Shown here: one piece after another, positions 1-8,582 of the stretch
Layout of the letters: every line of letters begins with the position of its first letter
Position numbering within the stretch: the first letter of the stretch is position 1
NCBI GenBank assembly: GCA_019359435.1
Contig: JAHHHI010000080.1
Coordinates: 21,588-85,587, forward strand
Reading direction: 5' to 3'
DNA from: Kaiparowitsia implicata GSE-PSE-MK54-09C
GTDB taxonomy: Bacteria > Cyanobacteriota > Cyanobacteriia > Elainellales > Elainellaceae
Length of the DNA: 64,000 nucleotides
Program-made: the position numbers and the translations under genes
The notes under the pieces: generated by a model
What the model was told of the DNA's origin: nothing
Database searches by the model: none
What the model saw: only the letters and a program-made list of their open reading frames with translations

Positions 1-123
1 AACTGAACAACGCTGGAATGCACTCAAGTTATTCGTCAGCAATGTTGGCATATTTCTAAATGATGAAATGTGCATAATCAATGATCGACACCTGGTTTTA
101 GCGTGCAAAAAGGGAGAACAGGC

Positions 124-1398
124 ATGGCTTGGTGTAGCGTTAAAAAAACATCGACTCGTTCAACCTGGATGTCGATCCGGTTAACTTCAATTCACTCAAA
201 GTTTGTTCAATTTATTAGCCTTCAACACTCAATGGTTTGGGGGCAGTTCATGTTAGCCACGTTGCTTTTGGGCAGCGCTGCACCAGCGGTGGCAACTCCC
301 TGGTCAGAACGTCCCAACAGGGTTGTCGAAGCGCAGTATCTTGCGCAGGCTTCGCCGTCGGTGAGCTATCGGCTGCTGTTTGTGAATCCCTTGGTAGGCG
401 ATGATGCAGGCGATGGCAGCTTGCGATCGCCCCTGCGCTCCATTACCCGAGCGTTGCAGCAGGCAGAACCCGGCACGGTGATCTTACTCAGCGGCGGCAC
501 CTATAGCAGCGCCAGCGGTGAGCAGTTTCCCCTAATGGTGCCGTCGGGAGTCACGTTGGTAGAAGACCCCAGTGCTGTCGGGCAGAGTGTGGTGATTCAG
601 GGCGAGGTGCAGGGCAGTGATGTGGGAGTACAGCGGGCGATCGCCCCGCCTGCTCCTAGATTTGCACGCCCTGGTGAGGGTGGCGGAACCGGATCTGCCG
701 CACCCGCCCGAGCAGCGGCTCCCCAGCGGCAGTTCTCAGCGCCTCGGCGGGCTTCTAGTGCTCCTCCAACCACGGACGTTTCCACCATTGCGCCAGCGGC
801 GGCAGCACCCCAGCGACAGTTCTCAGCAGCACGACGGCAGGCCGCCGCTGCGCCAGCGCCAGCCGTGGCAGTAACCCCGCGCCAGCCTGATTTCAGCACC
901 CCGATTGAGATTCCGGTTCCACGCCCCGAGAACCCCGGAGTGGCCCGGCCTATGCCGATTCCACCGCCTGCACCTGCAACAGCATCGCGCCCAGATGGGT
1001 TGCCCCAGTTGGCGCCATCGCCCCTACCCGACTTTGATCGCTTGCCTGTGCCCAGCCAGCCAGCACCCACTGGCTTTGTAGGCGATACCCCCACCGTGTC
1101 AGTGCCGCGCGTCATGGCAAATTCTGCCACGATGCCCCAGATGCCTGTGCCCAGTCGTGCAACCAGCTTGGGTTTGCGCTATCGAGTGGTAGTGCGCACC
1201 CGAGATGAGGCGGAGCAGATTCAGGTACGGCGCGTTGTGCCAGATGCATTTCCGAGCTATTCCGGTGGGGCTGTGGTGATGCAGATTGGGGTCTTCAACA
1301 GCCGCAGTAACGCGCAAGAGGCCGTCAATCAACTGGCCCGTAGCGGTGTTGGTGCCACGATTGAAGACCTGTTTGAGGGTGGACAAGGCGGTTTATAG
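124..1398 (+). CDS. Secreted DUF1565-type protein with Pro/Ala-rich linker and SPOR-like C-terminus
   Basis: Probably an exported cell-envelope protein. A hydrophobic segment ending in AAPAVA (about residues 45-60 from this start) looks like a signal peptide core. It is followed by a block with FVNPLVGDDAGDGSLRSP and GTVILLSGGTYS, typical of the start of DUF1565/pectate-lyase-like beta-helix proteins. The middle (about 200 residues) is low-complexity, rich in Pro, Ala, Arg and Gln, with repeats such as APQRQFSA. The last ~45 residues (VVMQIGVFNSRSNAQEAVNQL) resemble a SPOR domain, which in other proteins binds denuded peptidoglycan. The start is uncertain: ATG 124 has AGGGAG at 111-116 at good spacing, but the hydrophobic segment lies far inside, so an internal ATG (232 or 250) would give a more normal signal peptide. 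Substrate unknown. Confidence 0.6.
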   Translation: MAWCSVKKTSTRSTWMSIRLTSIHSKFVQFISLQHSMVWGQFMLATLLLGSAAPAVATPWSERPNRVVEAQYLAQASPSVSYRLLFVNPLVGDDAGDGSLRSPLRSITRALQQAEPGTVILLSGGTYSSASGEQFPLMVPSGVTLVEDPSAVGQSVVIQGEVQGSDVGVQRAIAPPAPRFARPGEGGGTGSAAPARAAAPQRQFSAPRRASSAPPTTDVSTIAPAAAAPQRQFSAARRQAAAAPAPAVAVTPRQPDFSTPIEIPVPRPENPGVARPMPIPPPAPATASRPDGLPQLAPSPLPDFDRLPVPSQPAPTGFVGDTPTVSVPRVMANSATMPQMPVPSRATSLGLRYRVVVRTRDEAEQIQVRRVVPDAFPSYSGGAVVMQIGVFNSRSNAQEAVNQLARSGVGATIEDLFEGGQGGL

Positions 1399-1403
1399 TG
1401 CTA

Positions 1404-1562
1404 TTGGGGGGATGACTTGGGTAAAGCAAGGGGGCGAACGATTCCCCGATGCTGACCGACTCTATAGGTAGGAGAACTCGACGTAGCTTACTTCCCAAAG
1501 GGTATTGGAACCCTTTGTCGGCTTAAACAAATAGGGTTTAGCTATGGATGGCCGTTGACTGT
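1404..1562 (+). pseudogene. Fossil of an IS1-family transposase (middle part)
   Basis: No open frame, but the DNA aligns with the middle of the two better-preserved IS1-like copies at 8583-9268 and 11845-12531. The shared landmarks are a GATGACTTGGGTAAAGCAAG-like block, CCCCGATGC, and GTTTAGCTATGGATGGCCGT near 1530-1550. The last block corresponds to the place where related transposases read IWLWTAVDH. Here, as in the other two copies, the first Trp position is the stop TAG. Strongly diverged and probably old. Confidence 0.6.
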
Positions 1563-1565
1563 TTT

Positions 1566-1613
1566 AACGTCAGTTCGAGTTAAGAGGGTTTGAGCTTATC
1601 CCGAACTCAGGTT
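1566..1613 (+). repeat. Family 1 palindromic element, 48-bp minimal form
   Basis: Consists only of the two family 1 termini, AACGTCAGTTCGAGTTAAG and TTATCCCGAACTCAGGTT, joined by GAGGGTTTGAGC. It differs from the copy at 21237-21284 at one position out of 48. The flanks are GTTTT on the left and ATTTT on the right, a possible 5-bp target duplication with one mismatch. It adjoins the IS1 fossil and lies downstream of the convergent GGDEF-EAL gene. Confidence 0.7.
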
Positions 1614-1665
1614 ATTTTAGAACAGGGATTGTAGAAGGTTCATCCCTTGTTCAGCAACGCTAAGT

Positions 1666-4600
1666 TCAGCCCATGGGATAAGGCGTGGCGCTTTGGAGCA
1701 GAACGGTTGCGGACTCTGCGGGAATGGGTTTGGAGAATAGATAACCTTGCCCATATTCGCAGCCAAACTGTTGGAGAAAGGAAAGCTGTTCAGAGGTTTC
1801 GATGCCCTCGGCGATCGCCTCTAATCCCAACCGATTGCTGAGTTGCACAATGGTTTCGGTGATTCTGTAGTTTTTGCCCTCGCGAGTCATGTGGCCCACA
1901 AACGAGCGATCGACTTTGAGGGTGTCGATGGGCAGGTCGTGGAGATAGCTCATCGACGAATAGCCGGTGCCAAAGTCATCGATGCTGACGGCAATGCCCC
2001 GCTCTTTGATGCGCGACAGCAGATCAATCGTTGCGGAGACATTCTCAATCAAAATGCTTTCGGTGATTTCTAGGGTGAGCCCGCCAAAGTTGACCAGGGG
2101 TGTGTCAGCAAGAATGCTGTCGAGGGTTTCTACCAGAGGCGCATCCCAAATGTCGCGGGCGGAGAGGTTGACGCTGATTTTGAGCAAGGGGTGCTGAGGA
2201 AACTGCTGCTGCCAAACCGCCAGCTGAGTGCAGGCCTGGCGCAGCACCCAGGTGTCGATGGCCTGGATGAGCCCTGTTTCTTCGGCGATCGCCACAAATT
2301 GCCCTGGCGGGATGAGCCCCCGTTTCGGATTTTGCCAGCGCACCAGCGCCTCAAACCCGATAATTTTCCCAGAGCTAAGGGACACAATCGGCTGATAATG
2401 CACCACAAATTCTTGATTGCGGATGGCGCGGCGCAGGTCGTGCTCTATATCTAGCCGTTTGAGGGCCTGGGTATGCATGTCGGCATCAAAGATTGCGTAG
2501 GTGGCTCTGCCATTGCCCTTGGCTCGATACATGGCGATATCGGCATCGCGGAGGAGATCGGGCGGATGGTGGTAGCTGCGATCGCCCAACACAATGCCAA
2601 TGCTGGTGGATAGGCAGAGCTCTCGACCATCCACCTCAAACACAGTGCGAAACTGCCGCAAAATGCGCTCGGCGGCGCGCACTGCATCTTGGATGCCGCC
2701 AATTTCATCAAGCAAAATCACAAACTCGTCGCCCCCCAAGCGGGCTGCTAAATCAGTGGGGCGAATCGTGCCCAGAAGCCGATGGGCGATCGCCACCAGC
2801 AGTTCATCTCCGGCCAGATGTCCCAGGCTGTCGTTGATTACCTTAAATCGGTCGAGATCCAGAAACAGCACCGCAAAGTGATAGTCCTCAATCTGCCGAG
2901 CCCAGTTGATAGATAGCTCTAGTCGCTCCATTAAGAGGTTGCGATTGGGCAAATCGGTTAGGGTATCGTGCAGGGCATTGTAGACGAGCTGCTCTTGAGA
3001 GCGTTTGCGATCGCTAATGTCTTGAAACGCGACAACAGAATACATAATGCGATCGTCTTGATCAAAAATGGGAGAGGCCGACACCTCTATCGGTATCGTG
3101 CCTTTCTCTAACCGCAGTTCTAAATCGTCTGTCTGCAACACTTCGCCGTTGAGCGCGCGCAGGGCGGGCATATGTTCCTGTGCGTAAAGATCGGGTGTGC
3201 CGGCTCGGTAGATTTGGAAGGCGATCGCCAAATTCTCTAGCTCGACAGGCTGAAACACCTCAATTTGTAGCAAAAGCTGGGCCAACTCATTGGTATAAAT
3301 CAGCTGACCCGTTGCATCGTGGATGGCGATACCCACTGGCACCGCGTCCAAAAACTGCCGCAGTTGATTTTCGCTGTTCGCTAGGGCTTGATTGAGATCG
3401 CGTTGTTCTGTCAGCGCCGACTGCAACTGCATCGTCATTTGGTTAAACGAATGGCTAAGCTCATCGACTTCGCGAATCCGCGGCGTCACCACGGTTTGGT
3501 GCAAGTTGCCCTTAGCAATTTCTTTAGTGGCTTGGTTCAGCGCCACCAACGGCTGCGCCAGCCATCGGGCCGTCACAATGCCCGACGCCACCGACAGCAG
3601 CAGCGCACCAGCACAGAGGGCAATGGTGACGCGCGTGTTGGCGTTGATTTGGGCCATAAAGTCTGACTCGGGCACCACCACCACAATCAGCCAGTCCAGC
3701 CCCCACTCATCCCGGTAGGGAATGGCTTCAACAAACTGGCGATCGCCCTCCAAATCAAACTCCAACTGCGTGGGCTGCCTAATCTGCGAGAGATGCCCAA
3801 ACTCCTGCACTAAAACGGCTGCTGTTCCCCGCAACAGGTCATTGTCTGACTGCTGCACCCGCTGGCGCTGGGGTTGCCCCTCCTCCATCCATAACAACGG
3901 CTCATCGGTCGAACTTGCCACAAGCAAGCCCGATGGTTCCACCACAAAGGCCTGTCCATGCTCACCAATGGTTAAGGATTGCAGAAATTCGCTAATCTGG
4001 CTCATGAAAAAATTGCTGCCTACCACACCCACCAAGTTACCCTCGGCGTCGTAGATCGGAGCCGAAGCTGGCAACGCCAGCAGAGGATAGGCGTGATACA
4101 CAAATACATCGCTCCAAGTCGGCTGCTTTGCAGCTACTGCAGCGGTATACCAAGGCCGTGTGATCGTCTCAAAGCCAGGTGTCTCATTAGTCAGAGTGTT
4201 GGGATTGCCCGCCAAATCGACGTCATAAAACCGGATCGCTCCCCCTTCTGATGGCCCTGCAGTCATGTATCGGTCAAAGCCTTGATCGAATCGGCCATTG
4301 CCAATAAACTCCCCATCGGGACGACCCCAAAATATCGACTCCATGGTGGGAAAGTCGATCATCAACTGCCGCAAATAGCGGTAGGTGGCTCGCTTGTCCG
4401 TTGGGTCAATAAACCCCTGGCGGATAGCATCGGCGCTCAACCGATTAACTAGGTGCGGCGTCTCCAAAAAATCATCTAGGGTGTGAGAGATGCGATCGCC
4501 CGTCTCTTGTCGCAGTTGACCCGCCACCTCGTTTACAGCGTGCTGCCCATTGCGAATGGCTAGCCAGCCCGTCAACCACACGGCTCCTACGGTTTGCACC

Positions 4601-4692
4601 ACAAACGGCACAATCAGCACTAATCGAAGGGGCATTCGCCGCACAGGCCAGCCGTCTGCAACCCTTTGTTTGCGAACCATCTTGCTTATCAA
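1666..4692 (-). CDS. Membrane dCache-HAMP-PAS-GGDEF-EAL cyclic-di-GMP enzyme
   Basis: A 1008-residue membrane sensor that probably makes and/or degrades cyclic di-GMP. In order: TM helix about 24-45; periplasmic dCache-like sensor to about 350; TM about 355-376; HAMP to about 430; PAS about 443-560; GGDEF about 565-735; EAL about 745-1000. The cyclase signature is intact (RLGGDEF, GGDEF at 653-657), with an inhibitory RxxD site (RPTD, 644-647) five residues upstream. The phosphodiesterase signature is also intact: EALVRW near 781, SVNLS, LEITES, DDFGTGYSS, KVDRSF and AEGIET. Both halves may therefore be active; which dominates cannot be told from sequence. It is monocistronic. The ligand of the sensor domain is unknown. 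Confidence 0.93.
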   Translation of the reverse strand: MISKMVRKQRVADGWPVRRMPLRLVLIVPFVVQTVGAVWLTGWLAIRNGQHAVNEVAGQLRQETGDRISHTLDDFLETPHLVNRLSADAIRQGFIDPTDKRATYRYLRQLMIDFPTMESIFWGRPDGEFIGNGRFDQGFDRYMTAGPSEGGAIRFYDVDLAGNPNTLTNETPGFETITRPWYTAAVAAKQPTWSDVFVYHAYPLLALPASAPIYDAEGNLVGVVGSNFFMSQISEFLQSLTIGEHGQAFVVEPSGLLVASSTDEPLLWMEEGQPQRQRVQQSDNDLLRGTAAVLVQEFGHLSQIRQPTQLEFDLEGDRQFVEAIPYRDEWGLDWLIVVVVPESDFMAQINANTRVTIALCAGALLLSVASGIVTARWLAQPLVALNQATKEIAKGNLHQTVVTPRIREVDELSHSFNQMTMQLQSALTEQRDLNQALANSENQLRQFLDAVPVGIAIHDATGQLIYTNELAQLLLQIEVFQPVELENLAIAFQIYRAGTPDLYAQEHMPALRALNGEVLQTDDLELRLEKGTIPIEVSASPIFDQDDRIMYSVVAFQDISDRKRSQEQLVYNALHDTLTDLPNRNLLMERLELSINWARQIEDYHFAVLFLDLDRFKVINDSLGHLAGDELLVAIAHRLLGTIRPTDLAARLGGDEFVILLDEIGGIQDAVRAAERILRQFRTVFEVDGRELCLSTSIGIVLGDRSYHHPPDLLRDADIAMYRAKGNGRATYAIFDADMHTQALKRLDIEHDLRRAIRNQEFVVHYQPIVSLSSGKIIGFEALVRWQNPKRGLIPPGQFVAIAEETGLIQAIDTWVLRQACTQLAVWQQQFPQHPLLKISVNLSARDIWDAPLVETLDSILADTPLVNFGGLTLEITESILIENVSATIDLLSRIKERGIAVSIDDFGTGYSSMSYLHDLPIDTLKVDRSFVGHMTREGKNYRITETIVQLSNRLGLEAIAEGIETSEQLSFLQQFGCEYGQGYLFSKPIPAESATVLLQSATPYPMG

Positions 4693-4795
4693 CCAGTAGA
4701 ACGTGAGAGGGACACCTAGAGTACTGCCCTCAGTATGCCCCTATCATCCTGATGGTGTAATGGTGCGCTCCATTACATCCTCTTGAAGTTTTTCG

Positions 4796-5497
4796 TTAAG
4801 GAGAATTTTTCAACGAGGCAGACGATTGGCCAAACAGAATCTTGCGACTTTCGTCGGTCATAGCTGAGGGCTGAGAAAACGCCTTGCCTTTGGCATAGGC
4901 GCGAACCACCGCCGGACGTTGCTGAATGGACTCAAACCATCGCTTTAGATGAGGAAAATCGTCTAGGTTTTGCTGCTGCCGTTCGTAGGGCACCACCCAG
5001 GGATAGGAGGCCATATCGGCAATGGAATAGCCCCCCGCTAAGTACTCATGCCGGGCCAACTGCCGATCCATCACGCCGTAGAGCCGATTCGTTTCGTTGA
5101 CGTATCGGGTGATGGCGTAGGGGATTTTTTCTGGCGCATATTGCCCAAAGTGGTGGTTTTGCCCAGCCATGGGGCCAAGCCCTCCCACCTGCCAAAACAG
5201 CCATTCTAAAACCCGGGTGCGATCGCCCCCTGACCCTAAAAACTGCCCTGTCTTTTCGGCCAAATAAAGCAAAATCGCGCCCGATTCAAACACCGATACG
5301 GCATCGCCACCGTCCGCGGGTTGCGGATCGACAACGGCGGGCATGCGATTGTTGGGCGATAGTTTCAGAAACTCTGGCTTAAACTGATCGCCCGCGCCAA
5401 TATTGATGGGAATGATGCGATATTCTAGCCCGGCTTCTTCGAGAAAGATGGTGATTTTGTGGCCGTTGGGCGTGGGCCAATAGTAGAGGTCAATCAT
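4796..5497 (-). CDS. Glutathione S-transferase, YfcG/Nu-class-like
   Basis: A 233-residue soluble GST-fold protein. The N-terminal thioredoxin-like domain begins MIDLYYWPTPNGHKITIFLEE and contains the cis-Pro region SPNNRMPAVVD. An ESGAILLYLAEKTG motif, which contacts the gamma-glutamyl part of glutathione, precedes an all-alpha C-terminal domain (about residues 95-215). The WPTPNGHK start and the GAGDQFKPEFLKLSPNNRMPA block match YfcG-type (Nu-class) disulfide oxidoreductases or peroxidases. The true substrate is not predictable. It is followed closely by the small protein gene at 5530-5946, in the same direction with a 32-bp gap, so the two may be cotranscribed. Confidence 0.88.
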   Translation of the reverse strand: MIDLYYWPTPNGHKITIFLEEAGLEYRIIPINIGAGDQFKPEFLKLSPNNRMPAVVDPQPADGGDAVSVFESGAILLYLAEKTGQFLGSGGDRTRVLEWLFWQVGGLGPMAGQNHHFGQYAPEKIPYAITRYVNETNRLYGVMDRQLARHEYLAGGYSIADMASYPWVVPYERQQQNLDDFPHLKRWFESIQQRPAVVRAYAKGKAFSQPSAMTDESRKILFGQSSASLKNSP

Positions 5498-5529
5498 GGG
5501 GGTAGGGGAGTGAATTAATTAGGTAGACG

Positions 5530-5946
5530 TTAGGAATCGGCGGTTAGCAAGTCTTTCATCTGTTGGTGCATGACGGCTATATCGGGGTCGCGCTGAATCG
5601 CTCGAAAGTAGCCCCGCTCTAGTTCGGTGCCATATTCAGCGGGTTGCACCAGCACCCTGGCCTGCTGCAAAAGGCGGTCGGCAGCGGCGGCGGGCACGGG
5701 CTCTTTTGAAAGCAGCACATCGTCCATTTCAACAATAAATTGAGACATGGGACGCAGCCAGGCAAACCATTCGTGCCCAACAACCAACTGCAAGAACTCT
5801 CCGGGCGACTGAATCGGGCCATGAAATTGCTCATAGGCGTAGCGCTCGGAGTTGAGCAGCGCCTTGTGCAGGGCGAGCAGCGCCTTTCGAATTTGCCGGA
5901 GCTGCTGAAAGGATGGATTGGGATCTGATTTGGGAGATATCATCAA
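5530..5946 (-). CDS. Conserved hypothetical protein, mostly helical
   Basis: A 138-residue protein with no signal peptide or membrane segment. It contains FQQLRQIRKALLALHKALLNSER, then GHEWFAWLRPMSQFIVEMDD, and a helical C-terminus. The pattern resembles a family of small uncharacterised bacterial proteins, but no enzymatic motif is visible. ATG 5946 is followed by a second ATG, so either could be used. It lies just upstream of the GST gene in the same direction. Function unknown. Confidence 0.75.
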   Translation of the reverse strand: MMISPKSDPNPSFQQLRQIRKALLALHKALLNSERYAYEQFHGPIQSPGEFLQLVVGHEWFAWLRPMSQFIVEMDDVLLSKEPVPAAAADRLLQQARVLVQPAEYGTELERGYFRAIQRDPDIAVMHQQMKDLLTADS

Positions 5947-6273
5947 ACCATAGCCATAAATACCCTATCCATCTTGTCACATACCAGGGGTGGCATTCGT
6001 TAGCTATGGATCTAATCAGACTCGCGCCAAGCCTTCTCTTGCTAAAGCCACTTTAATACGTTCTCAAGGCGTTGCTGTCCGCAACGCGAGCAGCTAGGTT
6101 TTACGTTGTTTCAGCCCTGTAGTACGAAACTGAAACAACACTATCCAACTCACGTCTAGCTATGCCTAAAGTGTGAGGCCTGGCGCGATCGCCCAATCAA
6201 CGCAAAAACCCTGAGAGATTACATTTGGGATGGGAATACTGGGTATCATCACCCGCCTGAATGTTTCAACTGT
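5947..6273. other. Intergenic region with one small inverted repeat
   Basis: Divergent promoter region between the 138-residue protein and the gene at 6274. The only structure seen is an inverted repeat GTTGTTTCAG (6105-6114) / CTGAAACAAC (6130-6139) with a 15-nt loop. It may be an operator or a weak hairpin. No gene was recognised. Confidence 0.4.
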
Positions 6274-6714
6274 ATGTGGCAACGGATTATCAACCTTATT
6301 CCAAGCCTTGAAGCCTATGGACTTTTGAGTCCTGACTTGGCGATGCGGCGGCGGGTGAATCGGCTATTGGGCGATCGCCCAGTTCTAAGTTTAGACACTT
6401 GGTATGAGCGCCACTGTGCGCCAAGTTGCATTGCGTTTGCAGTGGCTGAGTTTGTATACCAAAAATTGCCCGACTATTCTGGTGTTGACATCGGGCGCGT
6501 GGTGCCGAGCGATCGCCTTGAGGACGACCTCTGCTGGACAGATATTTGCTGGTTTGATTGGTATTTGGCGCTCTGTGATGATTTTGGCGATCGCTTCGAC
6601 ATTTCACTCAGCCCGTATCTAGAAGAGTTAGATCTAGAAACCGTGCAGGACTTACTGCTCTACCTCAACGATCAATTTCAGCGTCATACCCCAAACTCCG
6701 TAGTTCACTCCTAA
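6274..6714 (+). CDS. Conserved cyanobacterial-type hypothetical protein
   Basis: A 146-residue soluble acidic protein. It begins MWQRIINLIPSLEAYG and carries a Trp/Asp/Cys-rich central stretch (LCWTDICWFDWYLALCDDFG) before a helical C-terminus (LDLETVQDLLLYLNDQF). No known catalytic motif or membrane segment is visible. HIP1 octamers lie inside the frame and codon use matches the neighbours, which supports a real gene. ATG 6274 is the first in-frame ATG; no strong ribosome-binding site is visible. Function unknown. Confidence 0.7.
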   Translation: MWQRIINLIPSLEAYGLLSPDLAMRRRVNRLLGDRPVLSLDTWYERHCAPSCIAFAVAEFVYQKLPDYSGVDIGRVVPSDRLEDDLCWTDICWFDWYLALCDDFGDRFDISLSPYLEELDLETVQDLLLYLNDQFQRHTPNSVVHS

Positions 6715-7362
6715 CTCTATCCTCAGCACGCGGATGGGCAGCTTGAGGATAGCGGTCTGCGAATCGGTTTGCATTGGGCCTCAGTGCATCGGTCATATTT
6801 TTTTGGACGCAGCGTAACGTGGGCGAGTCTTGGACTGCCTGTCAAAATCAAACATTCAAGACCACAAATCAGGGTGTGCCAATCGCAACACTGTTGCAAA
6901 CCCTTTTCAAAAGGGTCGGTTATGAGTTATTTTTAATGAAGCAGCTTATTGAAGATCATTTTCAATAAGTAAGCTAATTGAATTGGGTTTGTCAGGTTAC
7001 ACATGTGAGCTTTGGCCCACGCTTTCAAGGAAATCTAACCAGATTGAACCTCACGTAAACAGATTTAACGTTTTCAGACGGGTTTAGAACGTGGGAGGCT
7101 GCCTTCGAGCGATCGCCTTAAACGCCCCGGCAAACGACGCTTGCGTCATCCTTAGGCGATAGTCATGCAGCATTCAACTCTTGATGTCTCCCCAATCCGT
7201 CTCTCTGATGCCCCTGTCTCTAGTCTCATCCTCTAGCCGGGTTGTGTGATGTGCCCCGGCGATCGCCCGCTCATCTCCCTTAGCCTTGTCTTAATCAACT
7301 AAGAAAGACTTTCATTAGCTATCTCCTTTTGTTCCGTCGTCCCTTATTTTCATGTCTGCTGA
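6715..7362. other. Long intergenic region, no gene recognised
   Basis: About 650 bp between two plus-strand hypothetical genes. Open frames here are short and lack a ribosome-binding site or recognisable protein sequence. Two HIP1 octamers are present. No tRNA, IS end or family 1-3 repeat was found. Confidence 0.4.
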
Positions 7363-7653
7363 ATGAACTATTCTTTTTCTGAATCGCTGGCCTCTTCTGC
7401 TGCGGCAACTGCCGACAGCCTTGCCGATACGACTGCCGACTACATCGTTCAGGTTGATCGCAGCGATCGCTGGTTGGTTTACCACCGGCTTCAGGAGTTG
7501 GGGATTGAGTGCGAATGCTCCGCAGATGGCCGTCTCGGTGCTCGTCTAGCGTCTGCCCACGACGCCATCCAAATTTGGAGTGTTGTGCAGCAGCTAACGC
7601 AGCCTCGCCGCTGGCAGCTTGATTGGTTAGAGCGCTGCTGGTGCGCAGACTAG
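7363..7653 (+). CDS. Small conserved hypothetical protein (Asn/Ser-rich start, Trp/Cys-rich end)
   Basis: A 96-residue soluble protein. The segment YIVQVDRSDRWLVYHRLQELG, followed by a short beta-rich part and a C-terminus with WQLDWLERCWCAD, looks like a compact alpha/beta fold. I believe homologues of this size occur in cyanobacteria, but I cannot name the family. ATG 7363 is the only sensible start. It is separate from the ferredoxin-like gene at 7817 by about 160 bp. Confidence 0.65.
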   Translation: MNYSFSESLASSAAATADSLADTTADYIVQVDRSDRWLVYHRLQELGIECECSADGRLGARLASAHDAIQIWSVVQQLTQPRRWQLDWLERCWCAD

Positions 7654-7816
7654 TGGCCTGCGCTGACGCCGTACATCGCACTATAGTTTTTAGTCGCTGT
7701 TGCGCTTCTCCTCCGATGACTAGAACGAGAATCAAACCTTAGATAATCCAACTCATTCAACCTAATTTAATAGTCGATTCACACTCCACTGCTCACGCCT
7801 ACTAACATCACAGATC

Positions 7817-8446
7817 ATGGGAAAATCCTACAGCACCAAAACCTCCTTTCAGCTTGAAGGCCGCTTGCTAGAGTTGGTCGTTAAAGACGGTTATAAAATC
7901 AAAGGCTTGCGCCTTGCCACTGCCACGGGTGAGCATTATATTAAGCTGACCAAGGAAGTTCGGGCCAGCTGTCGGCAAACCCTAACCCCAGGAGACTGGG
8001 TCTATGTGCGCGGGCAACAAACCGTCGAAATGGATGGCACTATCACTAAGCTGAAGGCTCTAGTTTTAAACAAAGGTACGCTCGATCTGACGACGACAGC
8101 GGCGTTGCCTCTGCCCATGATGGCTGTTGCGTCTGCACCGAGTCAGTCGACCGCCGCGTCCCCGGCTAAGCCAGCACCTGCGCAAAAAGCATGTATTTTA
8201 GTTTGCCAAAAGTCTGACTGCTGCAAGCGGGGCGGCAGTGCAGTGGTGGCGGCGTTGCAGCAAGAGTTGAGCGATCGCCAGTTAGATCACCATGTCACCA
8301 TCAAGGGCACCGGCTGCATGAAGCGCTGCAAAGCTGGCCCCAATGTGGTCATGCCCGACAAAACTCGCTATACGCGCATTCGCCCAGACGACATCACCCA
8401 AGTCGTCGATCGCCACTTCCCCACCTCTACTGCGTCTGCTATCTAG
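7817..8446 (+). CDS. Thioredoxin-like [2Fe-2S] ferredoxin with N-terminal OB-like domain
   Basis: Two parts. Residues 1-85 (FQLEGRLLELVVKDGYKIK ... GDWVYVRGQQ) look like a small beta-barrel. After an Ala/Pro-rich linker, residues about 130-205 form a thioredoxin-fold ferredoxin like NuoE or Shethna-type proteins. The first cysteine-bearing segment is ILVCQKSDCCKRGG and the second is GTGCMKRCKAGPNVVM, giving the paired Cys ligands of a [2Fe-2S] cluster. It probably carries electrons in the cytoplasm; the partner is unknown. ATG 7817 is well placed and no earlier start is available. Confidence 0.8.
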   Translation: MGKSYSTKTSFQLEGRLLELVVKDGYKIKGLRLATATGEHYIKLTKEVRASCRQTLTPGDWVYVRGQQTVEMDGTITKLKALVLNKGTLDLTTTAALPLPMMAVASAPSQSTAASPAKPAPAQKACILVCQKSDCCKRGGSAVVAALQQELSDRQLDHHVTIKGTGCMKRCKAGPNVVMPDKTRYTRIRPDDITQVVDRHFPTSTASAI

Positions 8447-8489
8447 GTCGCTGAATGGACGGCGATCGAAGCGGTGAGCTATGGAATTT

Positions 8490-8582
8490 GGGCGTTGCTG
8501 AATTGAGGTATGAACTTCCAAAAACAGCAACCTCGCTCGGCCCCCTAAATCCCCCAACATTGGGGGCCTTGGAAGACTTTTG
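8490..8582 (+). repeat. Solo IS1-type terminal fragment with a C/G-rich palindrome
   Basis: GGCGTTGCTGAATTGAGGTA, followed by an ACTTCCAAAAAC block and a CCCCCAACATTGGGGG palindrome. A similar sequence occurs at 11593-11680 in the same orientation. The first 13 bases equal the tip of the 91-bp element at 63751. It looks like the left end of an IS1-family element that has lost the rest, directly abutting the IS1-like copy at 8583. Confidence 0.55.

Noticed and set aside
597..1130. Open minus-strand frame of 177 codons opposite the DUF1565/SPOR gene
   Set aside because: It mirrors the GC-rich, Pro/Ala-rich linker on the other strand; no ribosome-binding site or familiar protein sequence.
6774..6968. 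64-codon frame in the 6715-7362 intergenic region
   Set aside because: No ribosome-binding site, no conserved pattern; too weak to call a gene.
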